DNA of 64,000 bases from a candidate division TA06 bacterium B3_TA06 (GCA_005223075.1 NJBO01000011.1:1-64000), one strand, 5' to 3'. Counted from the stretch's first letter, positions 22,988-32,666 are shown. A program made the numbers and translations. The notes: generated by a model not told the origin, from the sequence alone.

Positions 22988-25900
22988 ATGAGAAGAAAAT
23001 CAATCCTTGTTTTAGCGGGGCTCGTGTTTCTGGCTTTGCCCGCTCTTGCCAGAATGGATAACAACGCTCAGCTTGTACCTCAACCTCAAAACCGCCTCTT
23101 GAGCGTGGTGACCGACGAGCCGGCGTCCTGGTGGATGATATGGTGGGTAGATGCAGGAAACATCTCAGACTTCTTGGTCAGCAACACCCTTCAGGGCGGC
23201 ACCTTTGCCCGCCACGCCGCAGACGAACACGAATACAGAGGGGAATTCCCCATAGAGTCTCGCAGGCTTTATCCTGACACGAGAGGCAGGAACGCCGAGT
23301 ATCCCAAAGGTTCGGAGCAGTTCTACACCTATGCCTGGGGTCTTTGGGTCGGCAGCCACTACCCGGTTGGAGACGAGATGGTCTATAACGTCTCCAAGGG
23401 GGCCTTTAACTCGGACATTGGAGCTATGGCCGCCCCGGAGATGGAAATCGCAGGCGGCATGCGCGACATCAGCAACCTCGGGCTTTACTTCAGTGATATG
23501 ACCATCCCTGAGGGCTACGGATATAACGGTGAAGGCGGAAGACTCTTTGCCACCCCCGGAACTACACCTCTTGACTACCAGGTGCTCTGGCCGTTTACGG
23601 ATACCACGATCAACAAGTATCGCCGAGCGATAGGGATGCCTGAGGTCAGCCCTGGTCCCTTTGGAAACGGAGACATCATCTCCCAGCAGGATAGCTACGC
23701 CTGCGGTGGGGACTGGATTCCCGTGAGTGACGCCACGTGCATATGGATACTTCCAACAGGTGCCTACGACTTGCGTGGGCAGGGGCTAAGAATCGAGCAG
23801 CGCACCTACGCCTGGAACTACGAGTACAACGACTCCTACATCTTCATCAACTACAAGATTAAGAACATGAACAACTTCCCGCTGGATTCGGTCTACTTCT
23901 CCTTCTTCATGGACAACGACATCGGAGAGGGTGGAACCAGTGCAGGTGATGACGGTTTCTGGGACGATCTGATCGGGTTCGATCAGGAACTTAACCTGGG
24001 CTACACCTACGATGCCAACGGCTCGGAGGAAGGCTGGGTTACCCCGGCAGGATACATAGGTGCTGTTTTCCTCGATACCCCTCTGGATATCGGACTCACA
24101 GGCTTCGAGACCTGGCCGAACGGTTATGAGATAGACTTCGAGGGTCAGGACAGCCTCAAGTACGCTTACATGGCCCATACGGAGTTTTGGACTTATGATA
24201 AGCCCAACGACGTCCGCATGCTTCTGAACTGCGGCCCTTATCCCTACCTGGAGCCTGGTGAGGAGGTAGAATTAACCATCGCGGTTATTGTCGCCTACTC
24301 CTTTGATGAACTCAAAGAGAAGGCCAAGTCTGCTAAGGTTCAGTTCGAGAACGGTTACTTCGGTTACGCACCTCCTCCGAATCCTTCTCTTTCAGTAATT
24401 CCTGGTGACAGCATGGTTTATCTTACCTGGGGCAGTGAACCTGAGCACTATATCGATCCTATGAGTGGGCAGCCGACCTTTGAAGGTTACCGGGTCTATA
24501 AGAGTCTTTCAGGGCTCTCAGAGACCTGGCAACTTCTTGGCGACTACGATCTGAAGGATTCGGAGAATCCCGATACGGCGGTTGTCGAACATACCTCCGG
24601 GCCGAGTAAGGCCACGATAGAGTTCCTTGGTCTCTACTATGACGAAGCATATCCAAAGGAGCTAGCCGAGTACGGATTCGAGCCCAACACCTACACCATC
24701 ACCTTCCAGACGGACAGGGGCTACACCTACTACATCGTTTATGATATTGCGGACCAGAGAATGCTGCCCTACAACCCCGACGCCCTTGACGAAGGCGGTT
24801 ACTGCGTGCTTGACGAAATCAACGGCACCTCCAAGGCTCTCTCTACAGCGGTAAGGGCCAAGGGTAAAGTGACCTTTACGGGTGCCGGTAGCACACAGAT
24901 CCCCAAAGCTACGATCGTCGCCACCGATGCCGACAACCCTGTCTTCGGATACGTAGAGTTCGAGACTACGCAAGATGCGGCGATTGACTCTGCGGGAACC
25001 ACGGTGGACGTGGATATCGAAGCAGGGCTAGCAGGTACTATAGGCAACGTCACGGCCGGTCAGATCACTACCATCGTTGACGATATTGAGGGTCTTACCT
25101 CGGTTACGAATGCAGAGCCCATTACCGGCGGCGTGGGTGGCAAGGACCACTATCCCTACGAGTCCGGGGATATAATCTTCATAGACGGCGGGCAGTATCG
25201 TATCTCTAACCCTGACTCCGGCGCCCCCGGGGATATCCTTGAACCCATCCACGGCGAGGTCTTCTCCATTAAAACCTACGTCAAAGAGCAGCTCGGCGGA
25301 CAGGCCGGCGTGCGTCACTACTACATCGATGAGGATGTTCGCAACGGTCAGATCTACTACTACTCCGTTGCCTCCTATTCACGTCAGCAGCCCACAGAAG
25401 GTGTGGAGTCGCTTGAAGGCGGCAAGACGGGCAAGACATACTGGGCGGTTCCTCGCACCAATCCGATGGGCTGGCAGGATGCGATGGTCGGGCCGGTAAT
25501 TCGTGTTGCTGGCGACGGCAGTGCGCTGGTGAAAGACAGCCTCGTTTCCCCGGATGAGATCACAGGTCACGAGTACGAGGTAGGCTTCCGCGCGGTGACC
25601 AGGATCGATACCATTATTGAAGGATCGGATGTGACGATTGACACATTGTACATCATCAAGTACGCCTACTTCAAGGACGTTGATGCCGACTCCCTTGTTC
25701 TCGACAGCTTCCTGGTGCACGGCGGTGAGCTGAGCGGTCCGATAATCGACGGAGTGCTGGTTCAGGTCGCAGCGGTTTCCATGGATACTTTGGATGTCGA
25801 GGAGTTGATTGATACCCTTTACACCGGATGGCTCGAGAGGCCCTCTAAGACCGACATGCATTTCAATGTTGACTGGACCAACGCAATTCGAGGAAGACCT

Positions 25901-26653
25901 GTTCCTTACACCATCGATTACCTTGTAACCGTGGTCGACAGCGCACAAGACGGTTTAAATCGGTGGGGCCCTGTGGTGGTTAATCGATACGATAATAACG
26001 AGCCGGTGGAATCTTTCCTATGGAATAAAGACGGCGACCCGAACATTGATCGCTTGGACATCACGGGCAACACGAGTGTTTCCATCTACTGGGAAGAGAT
26101 AAGGCCTGGTAACGAGGTGTTCAAGCTCTCCTTCGTTGACACGGCTACGACCCGGAGGCCGATTGTCGATACCGTTACTAACGACACAATAGGTTGGGAC
26201 ACCACAAGGTACGTTATACCGCCTGAGCCCGGGGACAAGTTCCTCATAAAGACGCTCAAAGCTACCACCGAAGAGGATCGCTTCCGCTACACCACGTTTG
26301 CCATCCAGATGAGTGAAGAGGACATAGATTCGTTGCTGGATGAGATTCGTGTCGTCCCCAACCCTTACTATGTCCGTGCCCCCTGGGATCTCAGCCAGTA
26401 TGAGCGCCACGTGATCTTCCAGGGTCTACCCCTTACGTGCACAATCAGGATCTTCAACTCGGCAGGTCTACTTATTCGTACGATTGAACACGATGGAGTA
26501 GGCCTGTATGGAACTGCAGGCTCCGAGGAGTGGAACCTGCGAACCGACGAAAGACTGGACTGCACGAGCGGGTTGTATATCTGGCAGGTTGAGACCGAAA
26601 CCGCAGATGGCAAGAAGAAGACCAAAGTTGGCAAGTTTGCCATCGTCAGGTAG
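22988..26653 (+). CDS. Very large secreted protein with FlgD-like C-terminal sorting domain
   Basis: 1221 residues from the ATG at 22988, which has eight bases to AGGAG; an ATG two codons earlier is too close. Signal peptide MRRKSILVLAGLVFLALPALA. The first 450 residues are rich in Trp, Tyr and Gly and unknown to me. An FN3-like module lies around 470-560 (MVYLTWGSEPEHYIDP, YRVYKSLSGL). The C-terminus is a FlgD-Ig/Por-type domain: VVPNPYYVRAPWDLSQ, VIFQGLPLTCTIRIFNSAGL, LDCTSGLYIWQVETE, ending FAIVR. It lies between a TonB-type receptor and a PorV-like protein, so it is probably the exported partner of these outer-membrane proteins. Role unknown. Confidence 0.7.
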   Translation: MRRKSILVLAGLVFLALPALARMDNNAQLVPQPQNRLLSVVTDEPASWWMIWWVDAGNISDFLVSNTLQGGTFARHAADEHEYRGEFPIESRRLYPDTRGRNAEYPKGSEQFYTYAWGLWVGSHYPVGDEMVYNVSKGAFNSDIGAMAAPEMEIAGGMRDISNLGLYFSDMTIPEGYGYNGEGGRLFATPGTTPLDYQVLWPFTDTTINKYRRAIGMPEVSPGPFGNGDIISQQDSYACGGDWIPVSDATCIWILPTGAYDLRGQGLRIEQRTYAWNYEYNDSYIFINYKIKNMNNFPLDSVYFSFFMDNDIGEGGTSAGDDGFWDDLIGFDQELNLGYTYDANGSEEGWVTPAGYIGAVFLDTPLDIGLTGFETWPNGYEIDFEGQDSLKYAYMAHTEFWTYDKPNDVRMLLNCGPYPYLEPGEEVELTIAVIVAYSFDELKEKAKSAKVQFENGYFGYAPPPNPSLSVIPGDSMVYLTWGSEPEHYIDPMSGQPTFEGYRVYKSLSGLSETWQLLGDYDLKDSENPDTAVVEHTSGPSKATIEFLGLYYDEAYPKELAEYGFEPNTYTITFQTDRGYTYYIVYDIADQRMLPYNPDALDEGGYCVLDEINGTSKALSTAVRAKGKVTFTGAGSTQIPKATIVATDADNPVFGYVEFETTQDAAIDSAGTTVDVDIEAGLAGTIGNVTAGQITTIVDDIEGLTSVTNAEPITGGVGGKDHYPYESGDIIFIDGGQYRISNPDSGAPGDILEPIHGEVFSIKTYVKEQLGGQAGVRHYYIDEDVRNGQIYYYSVASYSRQQPTEGVESLEGGKTGKTYWAVPRTNPMGWQDAMVGPVIRVAGDGSALVKDSLVSPDEITGHEYEVGFRAVTRIDTIIEGSDVTIDTLYIIKYAYFKDVDADSLVLDSFLVHGGELSGPIIDGVLVQVAAVSMDTLDVEELIDTLYTGWLERPSKTDMHFNVDWTNAIRGRPVPYTIDYLVTVVDSAQDGLNRWGPVVVNRYDNNEPVESFLWNKDGDPNIDRLDITGNTSVSIYWEEIRPGNEVFKLSFVDTATTRRPIVDTVTNDTIGWDTTRYVIPPEPGDKFLIKTLKATTEEDRFRYTTFAIQMSEEDIDSLLDEIRVVPNPYYVRAPWDLSQYERHVIFQGLPLTCTIRIFNSAGLLIRTIEHDGVGLYGTAGSEEWNLRTDERLDCTSGLYIWQVETETADGKKKTKVGKFAIVR

Positions 26654-26662
26654 GAGGAATAG

Positions 26663-27742
26663 ATGAAGACAAAGAGAAGAATCCTTATCCTCAGCGTCCT
26701 GGCGCTGGCGGTGATCGCAACGCCGCTATCGGCCCGTCTGGGCGGATCCGGGGCCTCAGTGTCCTTCCTTACGATGGGTGGCGGTGCTCGTCCCATCGCT
26801 ATGGGTTGTGCCTATACGGCCTTGGCCGATGGACCGGACGCTTTATTCTGGAACCCGGCCGGGATAGCAAGGATGGACCGGATAGCTGGGAGCTTCGGTC
26901 AGGCGATCCTTTTTGCCGGTATGCTTGAAGAGAACCTTGCCCTCGTGGTTCCGTTAAGCGAGCTCGATGCGATAGGTTTCCAGGTTCTTGCACATCTTTC
27001 CGGACCGATTGAAATCACAACCTATGAGCATCAACACGGTACGGACAATTACTACACGGCCAACAACTACGCAGTGGGTGTCTCCTATGGACGCAAGATG
27101 ACCGAGAAGTTCTCGGCCGGTATCACCTTTAAAGTCATCGATCTTACCCTGCACAGAGTTGCGGCCTGGGGATTCGCGCTAGATGTCGGCGCTACCTATA
27201 ATGTGGGTATCCGCAACCTCAGGTTGGGATTCGTGGTGCAGCACTTTGGTCCGGACATGACCTACAAAGGTGAAGGGTTGATCTTCAACACCAACAAAGA
27301 CACCCTTCAAACCGAGGATATACCATCCACCTACAAATCCGAGCCGTTCCACATGCCCTTCACGTTTGCCGGTGGTGCGGCCATAGACCTTGTTGAAGGC
27401 CCACCCTCACGTCTTAGCGTGACAGCGGATTTCGCTCATATATCGGACCAGCCTGCCAAGGGTGCCATCGGCCTGGAGTATGGGCTCAACGAGACGCTCT
27501 TCCTGCGCCTGGGTCTCGGACTCAACACCGCACCTGAGCTTGGAGGCGAAGAGGACAACACATCCGTTGATGCAGCCACTATCGTTCGTGAGGTGCTTTC
27601 TAACCGCAACACCCGTGGTCCTTCGGCAGGGCTCGGTGTCAAGATTCCTATTGGAAGCTACGAGGTAGGGGTTGACTACAGCTTCGAGTGGCACTGGTAT
27701 TTAGCACCGGTTCATCGCGCATCGCTCGGGATAGCGTTTTAA
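26663..27742 (+). CDS. PorV/PorQ-like outer-membrane protein (UPF0164 type)
   Basis: 359 residues; start behind TAGGAGGAATAG. Signal peptide to about residue 24 (IATPLSA). SFLTMGGGARPIAMGCAYTA, then LADGPDALFWNPAGIARMD, is the hallmark of the PorV/UPF0164 barrel group, where a Gly-rich first strand is followed by NPAG. The rest alternates in strand pattern and ends RASLGIAF with a terminal Phe. In T9SS bacteria PorV shuttles cargo from the translocon to the attachment complex, so this protein may serve the Por-tailed proteins of this window. Other UPF0164 members have no known role, so the link is inference. Confidence 0.75.
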   Translation: MKTKRRILILSVLALAVIATPLSARLGGSGASVSFLTMGGGARPIAMGCAYTALADGPDALFWNPAGIARMDRIAGSFGQAILFAGMLEENLALVVPLSELDAIGFQVLAHLSGPIEITTYEHQHGTDNYYTANNYAVGVSYGRKMTEKFSAGITFKVIDLTLHRVAAWGFALDVGATYNVGIRNLRLGFVVQHFGPDMTYKGEGLIFNTNKDTLQTEDIPSTYKSEPFHMPFTFAGGAAIDLVEGPPSRLSVTADFAHISDQPAKGAIGLEYGLNETLFLRLGLGLNTAPELGGEEDNTSVDAATIVREVLSNRNTRGPSAGLGVKIPIGSYEVGVDYSFEWHWYLAPVHRASLGIAF

Positions 27743-27776
27743 GGATGCTCCTTTCTCCCGTAGGGAGAAAGGTCGC
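27743..27776 (-). repeat. Hairpin repeat family B, copy 2
   Basis: Minus strand: GCGACCTTTCTCCC, TAC, GGGAGAAAGGAGCATCC. It begins directly after the stop codon of the PorV-like gene. Confidence 0.6.
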
Positions 27777-27792
27777 AGAGACAAAATCTGAT

Positions 27793-27816
27793 GGGGGCGA
27801 CCCGCGGGTTGCCCCC
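27793..27816 (+). terminator. Terminator of the TonB/PorV operon
   Basis: GGGGGCGACCC, loop GC, GGGTTGCCCCC: an 11-bp stem with one G.T pair, followed by ACTTT. Well placed to end the three-gene operon. Confidence 0.65.
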
Positions 27817-27822
27817 ACTTTA

Positions 27823-27859
27823 CACCCCACGTCCTTGCTGCGCAAGGCCGCGGGGACTC
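27823..27859 (-). repeat. Hairpin repeat family A, copy 4
   Basis: Minus strand: GGAGTCCCCGCG, g, CCTTGC, GCA loop, GCAAGG, a, CGTGGGGTG. It has the same conserved g.a mismatch. The first GGGG is degenerate. Confidence 0.7.
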
Positions 27860-27942
27860 CTCTGTGCTCCTTTTCTTCTGCGGAGACACTTGTGAACCGA
27901 TAGGTTAAAAGATCGCATTATCCTTCATTGATAGTATTGATC

Positions 27943-27974
27943 GCGGTCTTTTTATACGGACAAAAAGGAGCGTC
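27943..27974 (+). repeat. Hairpin repeat family B, copy 3
   Basis: GCGGTCTTTTT ... AAAAAGGAGCGTC; arms match the family but the inner loop is imperfect. Confidence 0.45.
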
Positions 27975-27979
27975 AAAAA

Positions 27980-28018
27980 CGGGGTCCCCGGCCAGAAGCG
28001 AAGCTTCTGGTTGGGGTG
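27980..28018 (+). repeat. Hairpin repeat family A, copy 5
   Basis: CGGGGTCCCCGGCCAGAAGC, GAA, GCTTCTGGTTGGGGTG: a fully paired 14-bp stem counting two G.T pairs. The remainder of the 27.7-28.2 kb gap (28019-28185) contains no promoter I can assign with confidence. Confidence 0.8.
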
Positions 28019-28185
28019 CTTGTGTAACCTTTGAAGGGTTCCTGCGTCTAGTGTGTATAGTCAGTAACCCAGTTGGACAGAGAAAGGTTTTACTTTTGAA
28101 TAATCCCGGTGTCTAATGGGTATAGAAAAGGATACTGGCAAGCAGACAAAACTCTTGCTGTAATCGTTTAATTTTAAACCAAGGA

Positions 28186-29457
28186 GTGACCATCACAGGT
28201 CTCATTTTGCTACTGGCAACGCTCCTGTCCGTGGAGTCTGAGCCTGCTCGTCTAAAGCTCAGCTTGGATGAGGCGCTTGAGATCGCGTTGGAACAAAGTT
28301 TGGCCGTAGATGAGACGAATATCCAGAAGGCTAAAGGGGCGCAGTCTCTGGTCGAGGGCGCGGGAGGACTACTGCCTCGCCTCGCTGCATCTTCATCAAC
28401 CACTGACTCCTCTCTCGCCGACCTGGGTGATGGAATGTGGGTCTCTCAGTTCTCCCTGTCCCAACCTGTGGTTGATGCTACCGTCATCTTTGGCCTGATC
28501 GGAGGCATACAGCAGAACGGAGTCTCCCGTGCACAGGCTCGTCAGAGTATGGCCAAGCTGATCCTGGATGTCCAGAACTTCTACTACAACCTTGCCGCCT
28601 CCCAGGCGTTGGTGGCCAGTGCCGAGGGGCGGGACAACCGTGGTAGAGAGAACCTGCGGATCGTTGCCAAACGCTTTGAACTGGGGGCAGCAAACAAGGC
28701 TGATAAGTTGAGGGCGGAAGCGAGTCTCCTCTCGGCGGAGATGGAACTCGTCTCAGCTCGTACTTCGCTTGAGAACAACCAACGCATCCTTTCAGATCTC
28801 ATAGGTTTTTCCCAGTGGCAGCCCATAGAGGCTGACAAACTCCCGCAAGTAGAGGAACCTTATTCCCTGCCCACCACAGTTATCTCCGCCGCCATATTAG
28901 CCGAGAACCCGGACTTCGACGTGCTCCTGCGGCAGGTTAAAGCCTCCGAGCTCACATACTTGGGGTCGTGGGCTTCGATCCTGCCTTCCCTTTCCCTAAC
29001 CGCCTCGAAGAACTTCATCCAGGAAGAGATCCTTCCCGCGTTCTCGGATTGGGACGATGGGGTTACGAATTACGGCCTCGCAATAGGCTTCCCCATAGCT
29101 GATCTCAAGGGGAAGATACTTTCCATCAACCGGGCTCGGCTGGAGCGTAAGAACTCGAGGATAACTCTGGCCCGGCAGGAGCTTAGCTTCCGTCAGCGTC
29201 TGGCCGCACTACTCGCTACCCAGTCCTCGTCCTACAAGGGATGGGAGGTTGCATCCAAGAATGTTGAACTATCAAGCGAGGTTTACCGCCTCAGCCTCCG
29301 CAGCTACGAGTTGGGGGCCAGTTCATTGGCTGATCTACTCCAGGTGGAGGCTGAGCTTGTTCAGGCGGAGCGAGCATTGGTCCAGGCAAAAGCGGATTAC
29401 TGGTCCAGCCGCGCAGAGCTTAACTACTTTTTGGGAACTTCACTGGAGGTTAAATGA
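28186..29457 (+). CDS. TolC-family outer-membrane efflux protein
   Basis: 423 residues. LKLSLDEALEIALEQSLAV at the N-terminus is the usual TolC/OEP opening, and two long alpha-helical repeats follow, each with a RxxLxxxxxxYxxGxxxxxDLLQ-type segment (KRFELGAANKADKLRAEASL and YRLSLRSYELGASSLADLLQ). A short signal peptide (ITGLILLLATLLSVESE) precedes. The start is uncertain: GTG 28186 sits within AAGGAG, so the ribosome site and start nearly coincide. It overlaps the next gene by ATGA, making the outer-membrane exit duct of a tripartite pump. Confidence 0.85.
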   Translation: MTITGLILLLATLLSVESEPARLKLSLDEALEIALEQSLAVDETNIQKAKGAQSLVEGAGGLLPRLAASSSTTDSSLADLGDGMWVSQFSLSQPVVDATVIFGLIGGIQQNGVSRAQARQSMAKLILDVQNFYYNLAASQALVASAEGRDNRGRENLRIVAKRFELGAANKADKLRAEASLLSAEMELVSARTSLENNQRILSDLIGFSQWQPIEADKLPQVEEPYSLPTTVISAAILAENPDFDVLLRQVKASELTYLGSWASILPSLSLTASKNFIQEEILPAFSDWDDGVTNYGLAIGFPIADLKGKILSINRARLERKNSRITLARQELSFRQRLAALLATQSSSYKGWEVASKNVELSSEVYRLSLRSYELGASSLADLLQVEAELVQAERALVQAKADYWSSRAELNYFLGTSLEVK

Positions 29458-30620
29458 ACAAGAAGAAGAGGAAACGTAGATTAGCCTTAAGGCTTGGCAT
29501 CCCCGCAAGGGTGGTGTTTGTTTTGATAATCGTCTGTGTCGTTCAGTGCAGGCTCCCCAGGACACCTCAGGTCACGGTTATGGAGCTTGGCAAGCGCAGG
29601 ATAGTTTCCACCGTCTCCGCCACAGGCGAGCTTCGCGCCGCCAATCAGGTGGATATCTCTGCAGAGATCCTTGCCCGCGTCTCCAGGCTCTACGTGAAGG
29701 AAGGACAAGAGGTTCGCAAGGGCGAGCTTCTCTGCGTGCTTGACGACGCCGCGTTGCTTTCCAGCCGCGACCTTAGCCGGGCCAACTTCGATGAAGCTTC
29801 TGCCGCATACAAACGAGGAGAAGCTCTCTATCGAGACACTCTTATATCCACCGCTGAGTTTGAGCGGGTCAGAACCGCATTTGAGGTGGCAAAGGCGCAG
29901 CTCGATCAGAGCGAGGACAGACTGGCCAAGACCCGTATCTACGCCCCCATCTCCGGCAGGGTGGTTCGCTTGAACATCGAGGAGGGTGAGGCGGTGATGA
30001 TGGGCACCATGAACAACCCCGGAACCATTATGATGACGATTGCCGACCTAGCCGCCATGCAGGCAAGGGTGGATGTGGATGAATCCGACGTTGTCGATCT
30101 GCGGACCGGCCAGCGCACACAGGTTAAACTTGATGCGATGCCTGACACCGCATTTGCGGCCGCGGTGAGAAGCATCAGTTACATGCCCTCCACGAACCTA
30201 ACCTCCGCCGCAGAAGGGGTAACTGACTTTGAAGTGATCCTCGACCTTGTGGATATTGACCCTGCACAGCGGCCTGGTATGAGTGTTTCTGCCGACATAA
30301 CCACCGCCATGCGCGAGGATGTAATCACCTGTCCCCTGCAGGCCATAGGCAGACGTGAAGTCGAGGGGAAGCTCTCGGAGACGGTGTTCGTTCTTGAAGA
30401 CGGAAAGGCTAAACTGGTTTCTATAGAGACCGGCATCTCGGACGGACGCTCGGTGGAGGTCATCGAAGGTATAAAGGAAGGCCAGACTGTGATCATCGGT
30501 CCATACAAGGTGCTGAGAACACTACAAGACGGAGACGAGGTTAAACCCAGCAAAGGAGAAACCGAATGGCAGGAAAGATCCGACGGCCCCCAGGTAAGAA
30601 GAGTAAGGGTCCGGACGTAG
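29454..30620 (+). CDS. Periplasmic adaptor (MacA-like membrane-fusion protein)
   Basis: 388 residues. A very basic N-terminus (NKKKRKRRLALRLG), a hydrophobic stretch and a possible lipobox (IVCVVQC, Cys near 32). Then the adaptor order: VSATGELRAANQVDISAEIL, LYVKEGQEVRKGELLCVLDD (first lipoyl half), a short helical hairpin (about 110-165), TRIYAPISGRVVRLNIEEGE (second lipoyl half), and beta-barrel and membrane-proximal domains with AVRSISYMPS and RPGMSVSADI. The partner genes on both sides are TolC and MacB-type ABC genes. The last 18 codons overlap the ABC ATPase gene by 55 bases. Confidence 0.85.
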   Translation: MNKKKRKRRLALRLGIPARVVFVLIIVCVVQCRLPRTPQVTVMELGKRRIVSTVSATGELRAANQVDISAEILARVSRLYVKEGQEVRKGELLCVLDDAALLSSRDLSRANFDEASAAYKRGEALYRDTLISTAEFERVRTAFEVAKAQLDQSEDRLAKTRIYAPISGRVVRLNIEEGEAVMMGTMNNPGTIMMTIADLAAMQARVDVDESDVVDLRTGQRTQVKLDAMPDTAFAAAVRSISYMPSTNLTSAAEGVTDFEVILDLVDIDPAQRPGMSVSADITTAMREDVITCPLQAIGRREVEGKLSETVFVLEDGKAKLVSIETGISDGRSVEVIEGIKEGQTVIIGPYKVLRTLQDGDEVKPSKGETEWQERSDGPQVRRVRVRT

Positions 30621-31285
30621 AGCCGTTAATCAGGCTTCAGGGTCTCTCGAAGACCTACGACGGCGGCCCTGTCGCGGTGGAGGCGCTCAAGGAGATTAAC
30701 CTTGAGATTTATGAGGGTGGGTACGTGGCCATCATGGGACCCTCAGGTTCCGGCAAGTCCACCCTCATGCACATCCTTGGCTGTCTTGACGTCCCTACCT
30801 ATGGCGAGTACTTCCTCAAGGGACAGGAGATATCCCGCTACGATTCCGATCAACTCGCAAGGGTGCGCAACCGGGAGGTGGGTTTCGTGTTCCAGCAGTA
30901 TAACCTCTTGCCCCGTCTTACTGCGGCCCAGAACGTCGAACTCCCGCTTCTCTACTCAAGCGTTCCCATCGATCCCAGGAAGGAGATCGTGGCAGAAATG
31001 CTCGCCAAGGTAGGTCTTGGGGACCGCGGGCATCACCGTCCTAACGAACTCTCAGGCGGCGAGTCGCAACGGGTGGCTATCGCCCGTGCCCTGGCGAATG
31101 ACCCTGCCATTCTTCTGGCCGACGAACCGACCGGAAATCTGGACACCAAGACCGAGGAAGAGATAATGGCACTCCTGGATGAACTCAACGAACAGGGAAG
31201 GACCGTTATAGTGGTTACGCATGACGACACTGTCGCCAAACACGCCAAGCGCACCCTACATCTGTTGGACGGGAGGATAGTATGA
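30566..31285 (+). CDS. ABC transporter ATPase (MacB/LolD type)
   Basis: 239 residues. Start ATG at 30566 preceded by AAAGGAGAAACCG, inside the adaptor gene. Walker [10 protein letters not shown] at 58-66, Q-loop [14 protein letters not shown], signature [15 protein letters not shown], Walker [13 protein letters not shown], and switch His in VVVTHDD. The length and the [16 protein letters not shown] segment are typical of the MacB/LolD/FtsE branch of mechanotransmission ABC proteins. The basic extension before residue 20 ([17 protein letters not shown]) is unusual for LolD-like ATPases and lies in the overlap. Confidence 0.9.
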   Translation: MAGKIRRPPGKKSKGPDVEPLIRLQGLSKTYDGGPVAVEALKEINLEIYEGGYVAIMGPSGSGKSTLMHILGCLDVPTYGEYFLKGQEISRYDSDQLARVRNREVGFVFQQYNLLPRLTAAQNVELPLLYSSVPIDPRKEIVAEMLAKVGLGDRGHHRPNELSGGESQRVAIARALANDPAILLADEPTGNLDTKTEEEIMALLDELNEQGRTVIVVTHDDTVAKHAKRTLHLLDGRIV

Positions 31286-32535
31286 ATTTTCTCTCCCTCT
31301 TTAGGCTGTCGGTGGTCACCCTGCGCCATCATAAATCTCGCTCCTTCCTTACTACCCTGGGGATAATCATCGGGGTGATGACGGTGATCACCATCCTTTC
31401 TCTTTTAGAAGGTCTTAACCGAAAGATAAAAGAAGAGTTTTCCACCCTGGGCTCAAGCACCATCTACATCCAGAAGATGGAATGGCAGGTCGGCCCTGGG
31501 CGGCATCGACTTGACTTCGAGGAGCTTCGCAAGCGCCCCAACTTCACTGTCGAAGATGCGGAAGCTCTTGCCAAACTTTCTAGCATCGAGGCTGCTGTTC
31601 CCAGCATAGATAAGGGGGTAGGCACCATTAAACGTCTGGGTAATGAGGCCCAGAACTGCCAACTGAAGGGTACTGCCGAGGGCGGCGATCTTACCGGTAA
31701 CTGGGTCGTGGCCGAGGGGCGGTTTATAACCCGTGAGGACAGGCTTCACCGCCGTCTGGTTTGCGTAATAGGTTCCTACATCGCCGAAAACCTGTTCGGG
31801 GCGGAGAATCCGCTGGGGCAGACGCTGGACGTGGACGGTCACCGTTACTTCGTAGTGGGAGTGCTTGAAGAGAAGGGTGCCATGTTCGGTCAGACCCAGG
31901 ACAACGTGCTTATTATCCCTGTCTCCACCTATCTCAAATACAACCCCTTGCCCCGGGGTTGGCGCGCCATCTGGGGTGGTTTGAGTATCGAGGCGTTGCC
32001 CAAGCCCGGGGTGGTGCTTGAGAAGGCGATGGAGGATGTGGAAGAGCTCTTGCGCCTGCGGCGTGGTTTACGCTACGACCAGGATAACGACTTCGGCCTC
32101 AACACCCAGCAGATGATTATGACCGCCCTGCAGGGAATCACCAGCACGCTGTGGATAGTGATGGTGGGGATTGCCGCCATCTCGCTCATCGTGGGCGGCA
32201 TAGGTATCATGAACATCATGCTGGTATCGGTGGCCGAGCGCACGCGCGAGATAGGCATCCGCAAGGCGGTGGGCGCGCGGGATCGTGACATCATGATCCA
32301 GTTCCTTATGGAGGCGGTGGTGCTTGCGCTGCTGGGCGGACTTATAGGCATCATAGTGGGTATAGGGATCGCCCGGCTGGTCTCTGTCCTGGTTAAGTTC
32401 CTGGACGCCGCATCGCCATGGTGGACGATAGCGTTGGGCTTCGGCTTCTCAGCCGCGGTGGGAATCTTCTTCGGCATCTACCCGGCGCAGAAGGCCTCCA
32501 AACTTAATCCGATAGACGCAATAAGGTACGAATAA
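31282..32535 (+). CDS. ABC transporter permease (MacB type)
   Basis: 417 residues. First TM helix near 18-45 ([20 protein letters not shown]), a large periplasmic MacB-PCD domain (about 50-270; [20 protein letters not shown], then [19 protein letters not shown]), then three C-terminal TM helices with the conserved [20 protein letters not shown] motif and [20 protein letters not shown] at the end. Four TM helices in total, as in MacB without the fused ATPase. With the three upstream genes it forms a complete TolC-MacA-MacB-type pump for a peptide, lipid or macrolide-like substrate. ATGA overlap with the ATPase gene. Confidence 0.9.
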   Translation: MNFLSLFRLSVVTLRHHKSRSFLTTLGIIIGVMTVITILSLLEGLNRKIKEEFSTLGSSTIYIQKMEWQVGPGRHRLDFEELRKRPNFTVEDAEALAKLSSIEAAVPSIDKGVGTIKRLGNEAQNCQLKGTAEGGDLTGNWVVAEGRFITREDRLHRRLVCVIGSYIAENLFGAENPLGQTLDVDGHRYFVVGVLEEKGAMFGQTQDNVLIIPVSTYLKYNPLPRGWRAIWGGLSIEALPKPGVVLEKAMEDVEELLRLRRGLRYDQDNDFGLNTQQMIMTALQGITSTLWIVMVGIAAISLIVGGIGIMNIMLVSVAERTREIGIRKAVGARDRDIMIQFLMEAVVLALLGGLIGIIVGIGIARLVSVLVKFLDAASPWWTIALGFGFSAAVGIFFGIYPAQKASKLNPIDAIRYE

Positions 32536-32577
32536 CCACCCTCCCCCTACCCCCTCCCATCAAGGGAGGGGTGATTG

Positions 32578-32611
32578 CCCCCCACAAAGTAGCTTCGCTC
32601 CTTTGCGGGGG
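32578..32611 (-). repeat. Hairpin repeat family A, copy 6
   Basis: Minus strand: CCCCCGCAAAG, g, AGC, GAA, GCT, a, CTTTGTGGGGG. The g.a mismatch is kept; the flanking GGGGT ends are lost. Confidence 0.65.
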
Positions 32612-32635
32612 TTAATGTATCGTCTTTATTTTTCT

Positions 32636-32666
32636 GCGATCTTTTCGCGTAAGCGAAAAGGAGCAC
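32636..32666 (+). repeat. Hairpin repeat family B, copy 4
   Basis: GCGATCTTTTCGC, GTAA, GCGAAAAGGAGCAC: an 8-bp perfect stem with the family tail. Confidence 0.6.

Noticed and set aside
27743-28018. CRISPR array suspected from repeated GGGGTCCCC and hairpins
   Set aside because: Spacing is irregular, repeats vary and no unique spacers of constant length exist. No array is present anywhere in the window.
28019-28185. Leaderless promoter for the TolC-type gene
   Set aside because: TAAACC five bases before GTG 28186 has no -35 box at 16 or 17 bp; AAGGAG overlaps the start instead. Neither mode is clear.
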